Shown here: positions 23,162-36,067 of the stretch, in pieces
Numbering within the stretch: the first letter of the stretch is position 1
How the letters are laid out: each line of letters begins with the position of its first letter
Assembly (NCBI RefSeq): GCF_965363235.1
Contig: NC_134839.1
Coordinates: 58,061,560-58,125,559, forward strand
Direction: 5' to 3'
DNA length: 64,000 bases
DNA from: Mytilus galloprovincialis
Lineage: Eukaryota > Mollusca > Bivalvia > Mytilida > Mytilidae
Notes under the pieces: model-generated
The model's input: the letters and a program-made list of their open reading frames with translations, nothing else
Told to the model about the DNA's origin: nothing
Databases searched by the model: none
Translations under genes and position numbers: made by a program

Positions 23162-24764
23162 TATATCTTGGCATGAGCTGCCTTTGTGATGACGATACTG
23201 AATTTAAACTGTTGCATAGCATTAATCTATCTAGGACTATTATAATTTACTACTAATAGATGCTGATCTCAATTTCTACCTCTGACAAAAGTATCTTTAA
23301 ATTCTTTTTATAACTATCATTTATTTAGTATGCTAGAAAATAACAGAAGCAAGCTGTGTGTACACATTTTACATTCCGTTTGAAACTCATGAAACCAATT
23401 ATCAGTATTGTTTTCTTTACGTATTTCTGTTGTCTTCTTTAAATAGAACTGATCGACCAAAATATAAAAAAAAGCACTGTCATCTTATATACGAGTGATT
23501 TCCCTTACAACTGTATCCTATCCAGATAAAAAAAAATGTCAATAGCGCACTACGTTGTGTTTGGATAATATATTGTACAAAAAAGGAACCAAGAAAAACG
23601 ATGACGATACTATTGCAACAAAAATGCACAAAAAGTAAACCGTTATTCACGAAAAAAATCGATAATTATTTTAATACCTTGGCAACAAGAACACAGAGAA
23701 ATCATCAATATCATGACTATAAAGGCTTGCAAATATAAACCAGTTCATGCCAAAAAGAGAAAGGGAACATATTTTGTCCACAAAAATGAACTTCAAACGT
23801 ATGACATAACTACTAAAGAAAGCACAAACATGATCTGAAATACATAAATTAGAATGCAAAAAACTAAATATTAGAGCAAATTCACTACGACCCGCGGCTT
23901 CACAAGAGTGCACTAGAATAGTAAGCAGATTCCTCTCCATGGTTGTCAATAGCGACATGATTGTGTGGTTTATCATGTCAAGTGTTTATTGAAATGACGA
24001 TTGCCTAATTTACGAATTTAAAGTTGTAGTTATTTTTTTATTTAATGTAAGATATAAACTTGTAAGCCTTAATTTTGAATTATATCCCAAAACTGGGTCT
24101 TAGTTCTTAACTGAATTTTAAATCGTTTGCTGCAAATTGGCTGATTGAAACACAATATTACACATTACGAAAAGTAGACATCAAAATGATTGTACACCAT
24201 ACAACTATGACTTCTAACACTCGAATACATTTAATATTAAATTAATGTGTTTAAAACAAAGTGTGCAGTCATTTAAAATACTTATATTGTATCTTTTTAT
24301 TTGCTACACACTTATTTTTTGTCGGCCATTTACAAACTGTAAGTATTGATTTTATACATCCAGACTTTTCATTTATTGATGGAACGAATAAGAATTCTTT
24401 AATAATTGATCTCAAAGGAATCTTATATAGAAGACGTAGACCTTAGTTAGTCTCTTTATTCGGTATTATTGCGCCAAGATATACATATTGAACCAAAACC
24501 AAAGGGCTGAATCCCCCTAAAATTAATCCAAAAGAGAGGACCCTTAGGCTATGCGGTATGTGTATATACGCAGCAACATCCGGTAAGACTGAGGTAATCT
24601 GGTGATTTTTGCTAAGAGAGTGCACTCTGAGCGTTCAAATAATCATTGAAACAACTGTGTTAGAGGTCCTTATGTTACTTTTTGCAATTTGCAAAATGTC
24701 TGGTCCCATCAAACATAGTTATTTTTTCCCCACTGACACGTGCACATTCCAATAAACTCATCAT

Positions 24765-24960
24765 ACATACCATGATTGAAATTTTGTATTTGCGCCAGAC
24801 GCGCGTTTTGTCTACAAAAGACTCATCAGTGACGTTCGAATCAAAAATAGTTAAAAAGGCCAAATAAAGTAATAAATTGAAGCGTATTGAGGAACAACAA
24901 CTATTCATAAAAGTTTTGCCAAACACAGCTTAGATTATATATTCCTGAGGTAGGAAAGCC
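24765..24960 (-). repeat. Family-1 interspersed repeat, minus-strand copy
   Basis: GCGCCAGACGCGCGTTTTGT, CTACAAAAGACTCATCAGTG and TTAAAAAGGCCAAATAAAGT are the reverse complement of the family hallmark region. Confidence 0.75.
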
Positions 24961-25354
24961 TTAGTATTTAAAAAATGTAAAGCTGGTTTTGTGAAAAAGT
25001 TCCGCCGTTCACCCTGGTTAACTTACTTTCCAAACTTCCGAATGTATTTATTGGTATTTTTTCTCGTTACAAATATGCATGAAATATTTGCCACTGGATG
25101 TTATTTAAATGAATATTCATTGATCAATCTTTAAACTGACATTTGCAAGTTATGAATAAAAAATGTGTATATGCGTATGATTACGATCCAAAACGTGAAA
25201 CTTCTAATGCAATGCAATGCATGGTACAGGTCTGATTTGTATGTATTTTCTTCATCAATCTTCAAAATAAATTCAAGGAACAAATTTAAAAGAAAATATA
25301 TTGCTTCTTAAAAGAAGCAAATATATTTGACTTTAATAAAGCAACGAGATATAT

Positions 25355-25376
25355 GTTTTTTTTTTTTTTTTTTCAG
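25355..25376 (+). promoter_or_regulatory. Probable splice acceptor before the first coding exon
   Basis: A long T tract ends in CAG at 25374-25376, 21 nt before the start codon. An in-frame TGA lies between them. The tract suggests a non-coding 5' exon further upstream, which I could not locate. Confidence 0.5.
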
Positions 25377-25397
25377 ACTTTACGATGAAAAAGAAAA

Positions 25398-27880
25398 ATG
25401 CGGAAAATTTCTTCGAATGTTTTGGTTTATTTCTCTATCTTCCACGTGTCCGTATTGTTGCTGATATTTGCATTTAATCTTAGTATCAACCGAAATAAAG
25501 AGTTATCCTTTAGAAAAGAATATAAGGAGCAAAGAAGCCAAACAATTGATGAAGTTGTAGGGATTGCCAAGCGTATGAATGTCAAACCCCTCTTGGTGAC
25601 ATTAGTAAATGGAGCTTTCTTTCCATTTGTATGTAGTTGGCTTTGTAATACAAACCACATGGGTATTCATTCACAAGTAAGTATACGTACACAGTTTGAT
25701 ATTTTTTATGCTCTTATAATCAGTCGGAAACCCGGTTGAAATAGAACAAAAGAATCAGAACAATTAGATATCAAGTTGACGACATAGGTATATTTCAAGT
25801 TGGATGTAGAAAATGCATAACCTCCGATTTGATAAAAAAAAAAATTAACACGGATCGAAAATATATCAATCTATTAGTTCAGTAATTTTCGTGTCTGCCC
25901 TTCCATTATGTGACTCAAACAAAAATTCCCAAAAAGGGTAACAATTGTATCGAAAAGAGATAATCGAGTGCACCTTTTTATGTTAGGGCATGTTTGAGTT
26001 GAATATTTTGTCTTGATATCGTACAAAGCAAGAATATGTCATATATCGTCTCGCTTTAGATTCTATCATTTTTATATATCAAAGCTACAGGTTGACTTTA
26101 TAACATAACAGTGCTAAAAGATGAAATATATGGGTCAAGTGAAATACCTATCTAATGAATCACAAAAACAGAGTAGGTGTATTCGAATAACTATTTTTTT
26201 TTACTAAAAGTACTTGACGACAGTCTTTCAAGTTGGATGTTGAAAATGCATGTCTTCGAATAAAACAAAATGTGTGTGTGATAAATAGGGTTTATAGTCT
26301 TCAACCACTAAACAAATCTAGTCTGCCCTTCAACGAAATATTTAATTAGAGTTTTTTTTAAATGTTTATGAATTTTCGAAAATTCCACCTGACAACCGAT
26401 CAGACAATAGTTTTAAGTTGAATCAAGCCAGAAAAGATCATTAACTGATGCTCATTTACTAGTTGATACATTTGTCTTTTAAAATACATCTGGCATCGTA
26501 ATGGTGCAATATGGATAAATTTATCGGTTTCCAAGAGCAAAATTGGCAGCGCGTCATCCCTACAATGGCTTCCATTTCTACGATTATGAAAATGAACTGG
26601 CATAATGGGGAGATAATTTTGACGAAGTAGAATCCTGACTGTAATGGATACATTGCAGTTTACATGTTCGAAAATTGTTATACTGGTTTCCTTTGACCAA
26701 ATCTTAATGCAAGATCATTTAAACTGACGAGACACAACATATTGTAATATAATGTTAAGTCGACCTCTGATAATTGATTAAGTTACATATTTGATATATT
26801 TCAAAGTTTTAGTTACTGTCAAATTCCTGTACCAAGTCAGGAATATTTGTTATCCCTGATTCATTTGATGTGTTTGTACTTTTGGTTGTGCCATTTGATT
26901 AGGGACTTTCCGTTTCGAATTTTCCATGGAGTATTTTTGTAATTTTTCTTTTTAGATCAATATAATAGCTACTATTCTAGATATAAACAAATATTAATAA
27001 AACATCAATATTGTAAATTAATCCAATAGTTTCAGTAAAAACTACATGATTTTTTGATTCAACAAAATACAGCCTTCAATGTTAAAATCACTGGTTGTTT
27101 AGAACAACAACATTTCATCTGTGTATAATTCAGTGTTAAATTTATTGTGAAAATAAAATGTACAAATTCTTAAAATTTTAGGTATTGATTCTCACAACCG
27201 ATATGGAAACAAGAAATAAAATTCAGAATCTTTGGTCAGATATGAAAGTAGTTGCTGTGTCGGGCAAGTCTTTTAAAGGTGAACAGGAATACAGTCATGC
27301 TGGCTATATCAGACTACTCAACTTCCGGTCACATATTGTTTTGAATCTGTTACTCGACAATGTAGAGCTTCTGTTGTTTGAAGTAGATGCAGTATGGTTC
27401 CATAACCCAATACCACTGTTGTCCAAAGAAAAAGGCTACGACATACTGGTATCTCATGTTTCTAGCCGACCAAACCTTGTTGCAGGTGGTTTTATCTATA
27501 TGTTTCCAACTATAAGAACAAAAGAATTATGGAAAATGCTGGATGACAGGTTAAGTTCGCTAGATAACAATATTTCGTCAATGCCATCAAACAAGACAAT
27601 TAGTGAAGAACAGAATGACCAGGTTTATCTGTCTGGTCTAGTCAGGAAAAGATTAAGAGGAATTAGACCAAAATATTTATCACTAGAATTATTTGCAGAT
27701 GGGAAATGGTACAATTTACCAGAATTAAAACGCAATAATTCGCAACCTATTATCGTAAATAATAACTGGTTAATTGGTACTAGTATTAAAATTTCAAACG
27801 CAAAGAAATGGGGACACTGGTTCGTAGACGAGGATAATTTTTGCAATGGTAATACTGGTAAAATATATTCAGAATCGTAA
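25398..27880 (+). CDS. Type II membrane glycosyltransferase (nucleotide-diphospho-sugar transferase family), 2 exons, 325 aa
   Basis: Exons 25398-25676 (93 codons, donor CAA|GTAAGT) and 27182-27880 (232 codons plus TAA, acceptor TTTTAG), joined in phase 0. Seen: a short cytosolic tail, one transmembrane anchor at about residues 9-27, a stem, then the catalytic fold beginning LLVTLVNGAFFPFVCSWLC and VLILTTD. The nucleotide-sugar/metal motif region reads FEVDAVWFHNP (about 159-169), followed by VAGGFIYM and NDQVYLS. Potential N-glycosylation sites are NIS, NKT and NNS. This is the family (Pfam Nucleotid_trans) that includes plant RGXT xylosyltransferases; donor and acceptor cannot be told from sequence. 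Expected to act in the Golgi lumen. The first acidic residue of the DxD-like motif is Glu, which is tolerated in some members. An AATAAA lies at 27950-27955. Confidence 0.88.
25677..27181 (+). other. Intron of the glycosyltransferase gene
   Basis: 1.5 kb, bounded by GTAAGT and TTTTAG. It contains a family-6 repeat (TACCAAGTCAGGAATAT, GGGACTTTCCGTTTCGAAT) at about 26815-26960 and otherwise plain AT-rich sequence. Confidence 0.75.
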
Positions 27881-29504
27881 CAACAACTGTCAAGATATCA
27901 TGCACGTTGCAAAATTCCAAATTGAAGTCAAAAGATTGCAAAGAATGAAAATAAAGATGCTATCAAAATTTCTTTCAGCAGGAGCGCTTTTCTGGATATA
28001 CCAATACAGGTATTAGGAATGCTCAAATCCAGACATTTGAAAGCCATCTATTCATTTCACATTAAAAGTCATGGATATTTTTTTATAACTGGTGATCACT
28101 TTTTAGTGAAAAGAGTCGACGGTTTGATTGAAACGTTAGGGGCTTATAGTTATATGTCAAAAAGAACGCATGGTTAGATAAAAACCATGCGACGTATTTA
28201 TAATAAATGAATAAATACTATCATATTTTGAAATTACATTATTCAAGGTTTGAAAACTTCTATCAATCCACTTTATTCTTAATTTAGTATGTATTCCTTA
28301 TTCGGAACATCTCTGTGTTCCTGGTTAATGAATATTTAGAAAATTCGAATGACACAAATTCAAACACCAACATTCATGGAGCTCCTAGATTTAGTTAATA
28401 TTATTGGCAAATGCAACAGTCTGCATTTATGGCTTTAATTCTCAGTCATTACGGGGGGGGGAGGGGGCACAAAATAAACTTGAATTTATGGCTTTACGGG
28501 AGAAGTATCACAATATAAACCCCTCATTATTAACAATTCATGACGCAATTACATAATAAGAACATTTCCACCCTACCGTCCTCCTTGCTCTGCAATTCTC
28601 TCTAGCAAAATCCTTGACATTTTTGGAACATTTCCATGATCATTGTCTAGCTAGTGTTAATGCGCAAATTTAGTTTTGCCAGCTGATTAAGATATGATTA
28701 TCACTGATTGATTTGACAGATGGTCGGTCGAATATGATCTGTCAGATTACCAGAAAAGGGGACATATTAGCATAACAAGTTGCCAGAAATACTTCGAGTA
28801 AAGTATGGTGTAGACTGTCCCTGTTTCTTTTTTAATTAATGAATTACATAATACGTTTTTGTGCCCTATGTGTCTGACATTCCTAAATCACGATTTGTTG
28901 ACACCCGGGGCCTTGAAGAAAAGGCGAGAGAAAATAATAATTTTCAAATTATTCTCTCTGGTTACTTTAATTCATTTTACCCAATCGGCAATCTAACGAC
29001 AGTAAAATCTTGGACCTTCAAATTACCTACATGAGAGACATTTAACATGATGTGAGAATGTATATGCCTTAGTACATATATCATATATGCACTGCGATTT
29101 ACAATATACAATTGTTATTTTAAATGTTATCTATGAATCATTTAGTCTTTAATTAATCTATAGAAACATCAATGTGTGTTTTACATATTTTGTCTAATTA
29201 ACTTTAACTACTAGTAATCAATCAAAAGAATTTAGATAGGCACTTGAAAAACTATACAATACATATCAGACATATTGATTGAAAACTTTCAATACAGTTT
29301 CTGCAAATGAGCTGGATAGTTAAGGTTTCGATGCGACAATCAAAAATATACACCTGAATCTCCTGTGTTTTGTGTATTCGTAATACAGATGCTTTGTTTC
29401 TGGAGAGTTGAGTGAGACTTATCTTCAAATGTGCACTTACAACACGATAGGTGCCACAGTAGGGGACCATTATCGACTTACCTTTCTAGTAAACATACTG
29501 TTAG

Positions 29505-29640
29505 ATTGGTTATTGGTGAGATTCGTGTTGCTCAGTATTTTTTTTTTTTTCTATGTTGTGTTTGGAAGACTTCTGTTGGTCTTTTTGTCTATTTTTTAAA
29601 TTTTGTCGCTGCATTGTCAGTTTTGACAACTCATATATGG
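29505..29640 (+). repeat. Family-3 interspersed repeat
   Basis: Shares GATTCGTGTTGCTCAGTATT, TATGTTGTGTTTGG and a GTCAGTTTTGAC end with the copies at 40890-41045 (plus) and 50870-51005 (minus). Confidence 0.6.
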
Positions 29641-30399
29641 CCCTTCAGCAGACTCAATTACAAATTCTTTTCTGTTTTCACCGAACGGTATTTAATTTTA
29701 AAAATACTTCCAAAAATGTTGCCCTGAATATTTTTAACTTTTTAATTTTTGTTTTTGCAAATCCACAAACCTGAATTGTTTCGACATATTCAATTTTTTG
29801 CATCATACTTTTAAGATCCAACTCAAGAATAAAAAAATAACAACTTTGACTACTTTAATATTTATATCTAAGGTTGAATGGAAAGGGCTTGGTATTACTA
29901 AATTTCTTAAAATGCTTAAAATGAAAAAGACAAACAGACAAACAATTGTACACATGACACAACATAGAAAACTAAAGAAGAAGCAACACTACCCCCCCCC
30001 CACCCCCCCCCCCAAAAAAAAAACAAAAAACAAACTAAGGGTGATGTACCAAATTATTTTGTTGGAATTACTAAATGGTTCATTAGACTTTAAACTAATG
30101 CGTAACATATATGTTGTAATTATTGAAGTGGTTATAAATAATAAATTACCAGTATACCACACGTTGGTGAGAAGGTTGCACAAAAAAAACTTAACATCTT
30201 TACTATTTTTAAAAAGTTTCGTTAGTTTATAATTTCTTTGGAAAAGAAACCATGACCAAATATAGTTTCAACAAAGATCATCTTAAAATCTTATAAAAGA
30301 TGCATACCTACTTAAATTTTTCATCAGCTTTAAACAAGTATGATTTGTTTGTGTATGCACTATATATCATTTAGTGTCAACTTAGATTTAAAAAAAGTA

Positions 30400-30600
30400 T
30401 GGGTGGAATAAATAAAGGCAACAGTAGTATACCGCTGTTCGAAATTCATAAATTGATTGAGAAAAAACGAATCCGGGTTACAAACTAAAACTGAGGGAAA
30501 CACATTAAATATATGAGGAGAACTACGACACAACAGAAACACAACATTAAAATGTAACACACACAGAAACGAACTATAATATCACAAAATTAATGGCCAT
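30400..30600 (+). repeat. Family-4 interspersed repeat
   Basis: Contains TAAATAAAGGCAACAGTAGT and ATACCGCTGTTCGAAATTC, shared in diverged form with 44305-44390. Confidence 0.6.
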
Positions 30601-30649
30601 TTGGAAACTAATAATGGTGGACAATCAGTATATGGACAGCAGATATTTT

Positions 30650-31025
30650 CATGTAACTTTTTGATAACTATTTACACCACTGGGTCGATGCCACTGCTGG
30701 TGGACGTTTCGTCCCCGAGGGTATCACCAGCCCAGTAGTCAGCACTTCGGTGTTGACATGAATATCAATTATGTGATCATTTTTATAAATTTCCTGATAC
30801 AAAACTTTGAATTTTTCGAAAAACTAAGGATTTTCTTGTCCCAGGAATAGATTACCTTAGCCGTATTTGGCACAACTTTTTGGAATTTTGGATCCTCTAT
30901 GCTCTTCAACTTTGTATTGTTTGGCTTTATAACTATTTTGATATGAGCGTCACTGATGAGTCTTATGTAGACGAAACGCGCGTCTGGCGTACTAAATTAT
31001 AATCCTGGTACTTTTGATAACTATT
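30650..31025 (+). repeat. Family-1 interspersed repeat, fullest copy
   Basis: Runs from GATAACTATTTACACCACTG through GGACGTTTCGTCCCCGAGGG and AGTCAGCACTTCGGTGTTGA to GACGAAACGCGCGTCTGGCG, and ends with a second GATAACTATTT. The repeated ends suggest a unit that can also occur in tandem. Other copies: 42330-42800, 48165-48600, 55330-55790, with fragments at 45540-45690 and 47960-48130. Confidence 0.75.
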
Positions 31026-32284
31026 TGTTGAGTAGCACTCAGTTTATGTATACAATTTTTTCTTCTAAAACTTCTTCTTTTGCATGCATTGGAAAGGTTA
31101 ATTCCAACCAAAACCGTTTGAAAGCAGAATATAATTTGATTTACAAAGATACATTTTATTTGACAGTGTAATATTGTTTATATTTAATTATGCAAACTTT
31201 ACATTATGGCAGCTCAATTAACTTGATATAATAAGTCAAAATGACAACATAGTGTTTTGTTTAGCCAATCAAAGGCTTTATACGGACATATATTGTTATA
31301 TTGTAATGCCTTTGTTGTAAGCGAATAACACATTTTATTTCCTCCACTTATTGGAACTGATGATGTGCACTTTGTGTTAACATTTTATATACCTGGTGTG
31401 TAAACAAAGCATTAGAACCCTTGCAATATAATAATTGATTCAAAATATTTTTTAAGAAACATTCACCAATGAAGTCACGGAGTATGAACAGTCATAGGAC
31501 ATCTCAATGAATGCCGTCTATAAAATTAATCTGATATGTTACAATGTATTTCTCAAAATGCATATTGGTCATATGGTGAAAACAAAGAGGCTCTTGTGGT
31601 TTAAGTAAACTTAGACTCATGGTTTTTCAGTTTTAATTCTACCAATGAGAAACTTGTATGTATACATTATGTAACCTTTTAAGTACAGTCGGACTGTTTC
31701 GTCAATAAAAGTCTACACAAGACAATTCTGTAACTAGAAGAGTTATATCGTATTTGATTTAAACAAAATTGTCTTTACCAGTAAACAATAGATAACTTAT
31801 CTACCAAGTGTTAAAGTTCCGCTCTAAATGGTCTGATCATATATTAGATTCGTGTATGGAGAATGATCAAATACCGTCTTTATCTCCCATCTTATACTTT
31901 ACATATCAGAAAAATCACACAACACCCTGTGACTGGAACAATGTTAAAAGACCTGGCATAAATTTTAAGATTCAAAGTGATTTAATTAAAACAATAGGTG
32001 TTGACATGCTAGATTATTCATTTTGAACGGTAAAAATATTTCTCAAGTTATCAAGGCTTATATAATGAGAAGAGCACGCGTGTTAAAATCAGATACCAAA
32101 AAATGCAATAATTGGCATTTTCCCAGTCAAGGCTGTTTGTATTTAGTTTGATTTAAACCTTCTTTAAAGTATCAATTGTAGGTTATTCTTTATGTCTGAA
32201 ATTGGTTTCAAATCTTACAAATCTTCTCTTTAAACCAAAGAAATTAAACTATAAGATTATGACTATAAAACCAGGTTTATTCTA

Positions 32285-32435
32285 CCATTTTCTACATAAG
32301 GAAATGCCGGTACCAAGTTAGGAATATGACAGTTGTTTTCCATTCGTTTGATGTGTTTGAGTTTTTGATTTTGTTATTTGTTAGGGACTTTCTGTTTCGA
32401 ACTGTCCTTGGAGTTTGGTATTTTTGTTATATTAC
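32285..32435 (+). repeat. Family-6 interspersed repeat
   Basis: TACCAAGTTAGGAATATGAC, CATTCGTTTGATGTGTTTGA and GGGACTTTCTGTTTCGAACT are shared with 26815-26960 and, on the other strand, with 47500-47690. Confidence 0.6.
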
Positions 32436-32460
32436 TTCATACTGCAATATCTCATCAGCA

Positions 32461-33367
32461 CTTAAGTACAGCTCTTTGTAAGAACCAGGCAGAGTGCGAT
32501 ACATGATGGTTTCAGATTTTATCTATAATTGGCCTAGTAGAAGCAGTAAATGAATATTGCTCAAAAAAAAATTTAAGTGGCAAAATATGAGTGGTTGTCA
32601 TGGTAACGGACACTGTATTTTTTGGTCGTTAAGCTTGCTAAAATCTTTCAAAAAACAGCTAAATCACCACAATTCAGAGCCTGCTTATGAATAGAATCAT
32701 GCATTTTTCATTTATGTTCAAATCTAACATTGATAGAACTTGGTTTAAGCTTCATTTTAGTGAAGATTGCATGTCAAACAAATTTGTAATTTTTTTGAAA
32801 ATTTTTGTGAAAAAATGCATATTTTCAACATTTCTGAAATTGGGATTTTTTCGAAATTAACAAATTTTCTCTGGTGTTTTTCAAAAAAGTGCAAATGTGT
32901 ACAGGATAGTTAGCACTGTAGTTATGAAGTTTGGATACTACTTTACCAAATTGATTAGAAAAATGCGTGGGATTTTCTTCAGTTTTATCACCATAGCAAC
33001 CGATTTTTTCCTTGGAAACGGATTTTTATTTGCAGAATATTGCAGTTTAAGAGCTTAAATGTCTAGGATTTTTTCATAACCAATAAGAAAATACATAAAC
33101 ACTTTAAATTATTATCATCAAGTGTTGTTGCCTTCAATTGTTACCACAGAAACACATATTAACCATAGCAACATCCACTCTGAAACTGCATAAATAGAAA
33201 TTTATGTAAAAAAATACATAAATAGAGGGTGTTTATTTTCAAATTGGAACATGACTGCATGCTTTGCTTCACTCTCAGTCTTGTCTGGTTTTTTTCCTTC
33301 AGATTTTTCAATAAATGTAATATATAATGTAATAATGGGGTTAGAAGGTAAAAAAGGAGGGGTAGGT
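32461..33367 (+). repeat. Left arm of a large inverted repeat
   Basis: About 0.9 kb that matches 36764-37698 in reverse complement, from CTTAAGTACAGCTCTTTGTA to the GGTTAGAAGGTAAAAAAGG edge. It contains four X-box-like motifs: GTTGTCATGGTAAC (32594), ATCACCATAGCAAC (32987), GTTACCACAGAAAC (33140) and TTAACCATAGCAAC (33159). Confidence 0.8.
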
Positions 33368-33589
33368 TCATTTTTTTAAAGATATCATACATGAAGATTT
33401 TTGAAAAGATAACGTTTGGTCGGCGAGCCTGATTATAAATAGAATCATTTTTTTCTCTCAGAAATTTCTTATATAACATCGATATAACTTGGTTTTAGCT
33501 TCAGAGCTAAGTTAAGGTACATTGTAGTTGTTATGTTTTGGGATTTTTGTCAGATTTTGGGAAACCTCAAGTTTTATTCATTTGAATGC

Positions 33590-33975
33590 CTTAAGAATAA
33601 ATTTGTAAGGGTTCTGCGGAACCCAGTGTCTTGCCTACTTTTGCTGTAAATCGCAGGCTCAACAGAAATGAGGGAAAAAATCGGTTAAAACTGGTCCATT
33701 TAAAAGTAAAATACGGAAAAAATGGATTTATCTTTTTACAAAATTTACTTCTTGATTCTATCTCATGATCATAAATAAGCTTCTGTCCAAGTTTGGTACA
33801 AACCCAGCATGCCCAGGATAGTTTGAGAAAGTTATTAAAATTCTAAAAACTTTAACCACAGAGTAAATGTAATGTTTCCCTGCAGAAAAAAATAAGTCCA
33901 TTTATAAGTAAAATACGGAAAAAAATAGAATTTTATTTTTACAAAATTTACTTCTGGATACTATCTTATGATCAT
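33590..33975. repeat. Two-copy ~200 bp core repeat
   Basis: GTCCATTTAAAAGTAAAATA at about 33696 and GTCCATTTATAAGTAAAATA at about 33897 head two similar units. They are preceded by GGGTTCTGCGGAACCCAGTG, a small palindrome. The second unit is cut off at about 33973 by an unrelated repeat end. Confidence 0.55.
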
Positions 33976-34689
33976 TGGTATCTTGTAGAGAGTTGTCTTA
34001 TTAACAATTATACCACATCTTAAGATCAAATGGTCACTTTTAGAAATTTCTTTATAGTTAACCAACAACATTCAAACTTGATCTCTGTTTTGTGGTAATA
34101 AGCATTGTGTATACATGTGTCATAAGATTTGATTGAGGCAAACTATAATAGAAAATAGAAACCAACTTTGTGACGACTAATGTACTGACGGACATGGATT
34201 AAACCTACTACAACGCCCCCTCCCCCCTCCCAAATTGCGGCGCGGCCATAAAAGTGTTTATTTTAGTTTTTGCCATTGTACCTTGAATCGATCAAATGTG
34301 TGCACAACGCGTGGGACATCAGAAATTTATTCTTTTTTTACACATGGGACACTAAAGTCTTGTATTCATGAATGATCACAACTTGTTGGGACTAGAAAAC
34401 ATTGATAATTACAAAGAAAAATAACATTGGTATGTACTGCGCTGTTTCTAGTGTTGCATTTAATTAAATAAGACCATGTGTGGAATTTGTCTTCAAATTA
34501 TTACTGTTATTAATCTTGTATTTATGAAAATATTCTCAGCTTAGTGGTTTCATTCCAAATCTCGTGATTAATGCAGTCTTTTATAAAGGTTACAGAGACA
34601 GATACAGAAAATAGGGGCGTAATTCGTGTAAAGGTTAAAAAAAACGTTGAGAATAGCAAAATATTTTTTTTGAAATTTGAACCTAAAAC

Positions 34690-36035
34690 AAGTTGCTCCG
34701 CAGGGAGCAGCTTTATACGACCGCAGAGTTCGAACCCTGAACATTGGGGCAAGTATGGACACAACATTCAAGCTTGATGCAGCTCTGAATTTGGATTGTG
34801 ATTAAATAGTTGACACAACAAAGGTTTCTGACACATAATGAATGTGGTCTCAGAACTTAAACTTAAAAGCTTTAAATTTTAAATTGGACATTACCTATTA
34901 TGGTCCAATATCCAAAATCAAAATACATGGTTAGATTCAGCATATCAAAGAACCCCAAGAATTCAATTTTTTATGAAATCAAATAAAGTTCAATTTTGGA
35001 CCCTTTAGACCTCAATGTGGACCAATTTGATAACCGGTCCCAAACATCAAAAATCTAAATACATGATTAGATTAAGCATATATCAAAGAACCCAAATATA
35101 CAATTTTGTTGAAATCAAACAAAGTTTAATTTTGAACCCCAATTTGGACCAACTTGAAAACTGGGCCTATAATCAAAAATCTAAGTACTTGTTAAGATTC
35201 AGCATATCAAAGAACCACAAAGATTCAATTTTTGTTGATATCAAACAAAGTTAAATTTTGGACCACAATTTGGACAAACTTGAAAACTGGGCCCATAATG
35301 AAAAATCTAAGTACATGTTTAGATTCAGCATAATTATCAAAGAACCCCAAGGATTCAATTTTTGTTAAAATCAAACTTAGTTTAATTTTGGACCCTTTGG
35401 ACCTTAATGTAGATCAATTTGAAAATGGGACCAAAAATTAAGAACCCCAAGGATTCAATTTTTGATGAAATCAAACAAAGTTTAATTTTGGACCCTTTGG
35501 GCCCCTTATTCCTAAACCGTTTGGACCAAAACTCCCAAAATCAATCCCAACCTTCCTTTTATGGTCATAAACCTTGTGTTTAAATTTCATAGATTTCTAT
35601 TTACTTATACTGAAGTTAGGGTGCGAAAACCAAGAAAAATGCTTATTTGGGCCCCTCTTTGGCCCCTTATTCCTAAACTGTTGGGACCTCAACTCCCAAA
35701 ATCAATCCCAACCTTCCTTTTGTGGTCATAAACCTTGTGTTTAAGTTTTATTGATTTCTATTCACTTATACTAATATTATTATGCGAAAACCAAGAATAA
35801 TGCTTATTTGGGCCCTTTTTTGGCCCCTAATTCCTAAACTGTTGGAACCAAAACTCCTTAAATTAATCCCAACCTTCCTTTTGTGGTCATAAACCTTGTG
35901 TAAAAATTTCATAGATTTCTATTTACTTAAACTAAAGTTATAGTGCGAAAACCAAGAAAATGCTTATTTGGGTCCTTTTTGGCCCCTAATTCCTAAACTG
36001 TTGTGACCAACACTCCAAAAATTATTCCCAACCTT
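34690..36035. mobile_element. GCAGCTTTATACGAC-type repeat, long copy
   Basis: Same family as 8485-9385. The left end CCGCAGGGAGCAGCTTTATA is followed by TTCGAACCCTGAACATTGGG. Then come several ~125 bp units (34900-35470, AAATCTAAGTACATGTTTAG type) and about four ~160 bp units; ATTCCTAAAC starts at 35508, 35669, 35830 and 35989. The right end dissolves into a (CA)n tract. Confidence 0.65.
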
Positions 36036-36042
36036 CCGTTTG

Positions 36043-36067
36043 ACACACACACACACACACACACACA
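36043..36067. repeat. (AC)n microsatellite
   Basis: An uninterrupted AC run at the right edge of the preceding repeat. Confidence 0.85.

Larger units (their letters stand above)
23164..25376. other. Intergenic stretch without a supported gene
   Basis: AT-rich sequence between the MITE and the glycosyltransferase gene. A family-1 repeat lies at 24765-24960. A 101-codon minus-strand frame at 23671-23976 has no recognisable domain or gene context. Otherwise nothing was seen. Confidence 0.6.
27881..32460. other. Repeat-rich intergenic region
   Basis: No supported gene. It holds a G run at 28455-28464, family-3 repeats (29505-29640 and, inverted, 29925-29985), a C-rich/A-rich tract at 29991-30025, family-4 (30400-30600), family-1 (30650-31025) and family-6 (32285-32435). 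The segment GAATGATCAAATACNGTCTT near 31861 recurs near 37777. Confidence 0.6.

Noticed and set aside
22893-23176. Frames on both strands in the 210 bp MITE
   Set aside because: They are mirror images produced by the inverted repeat.
23671-23976. A 101-codon minus-strand frame
   Set aside because: No domain, no signal peptide of good quality, no supporting exon structure, and its composition matches AT-rich background.
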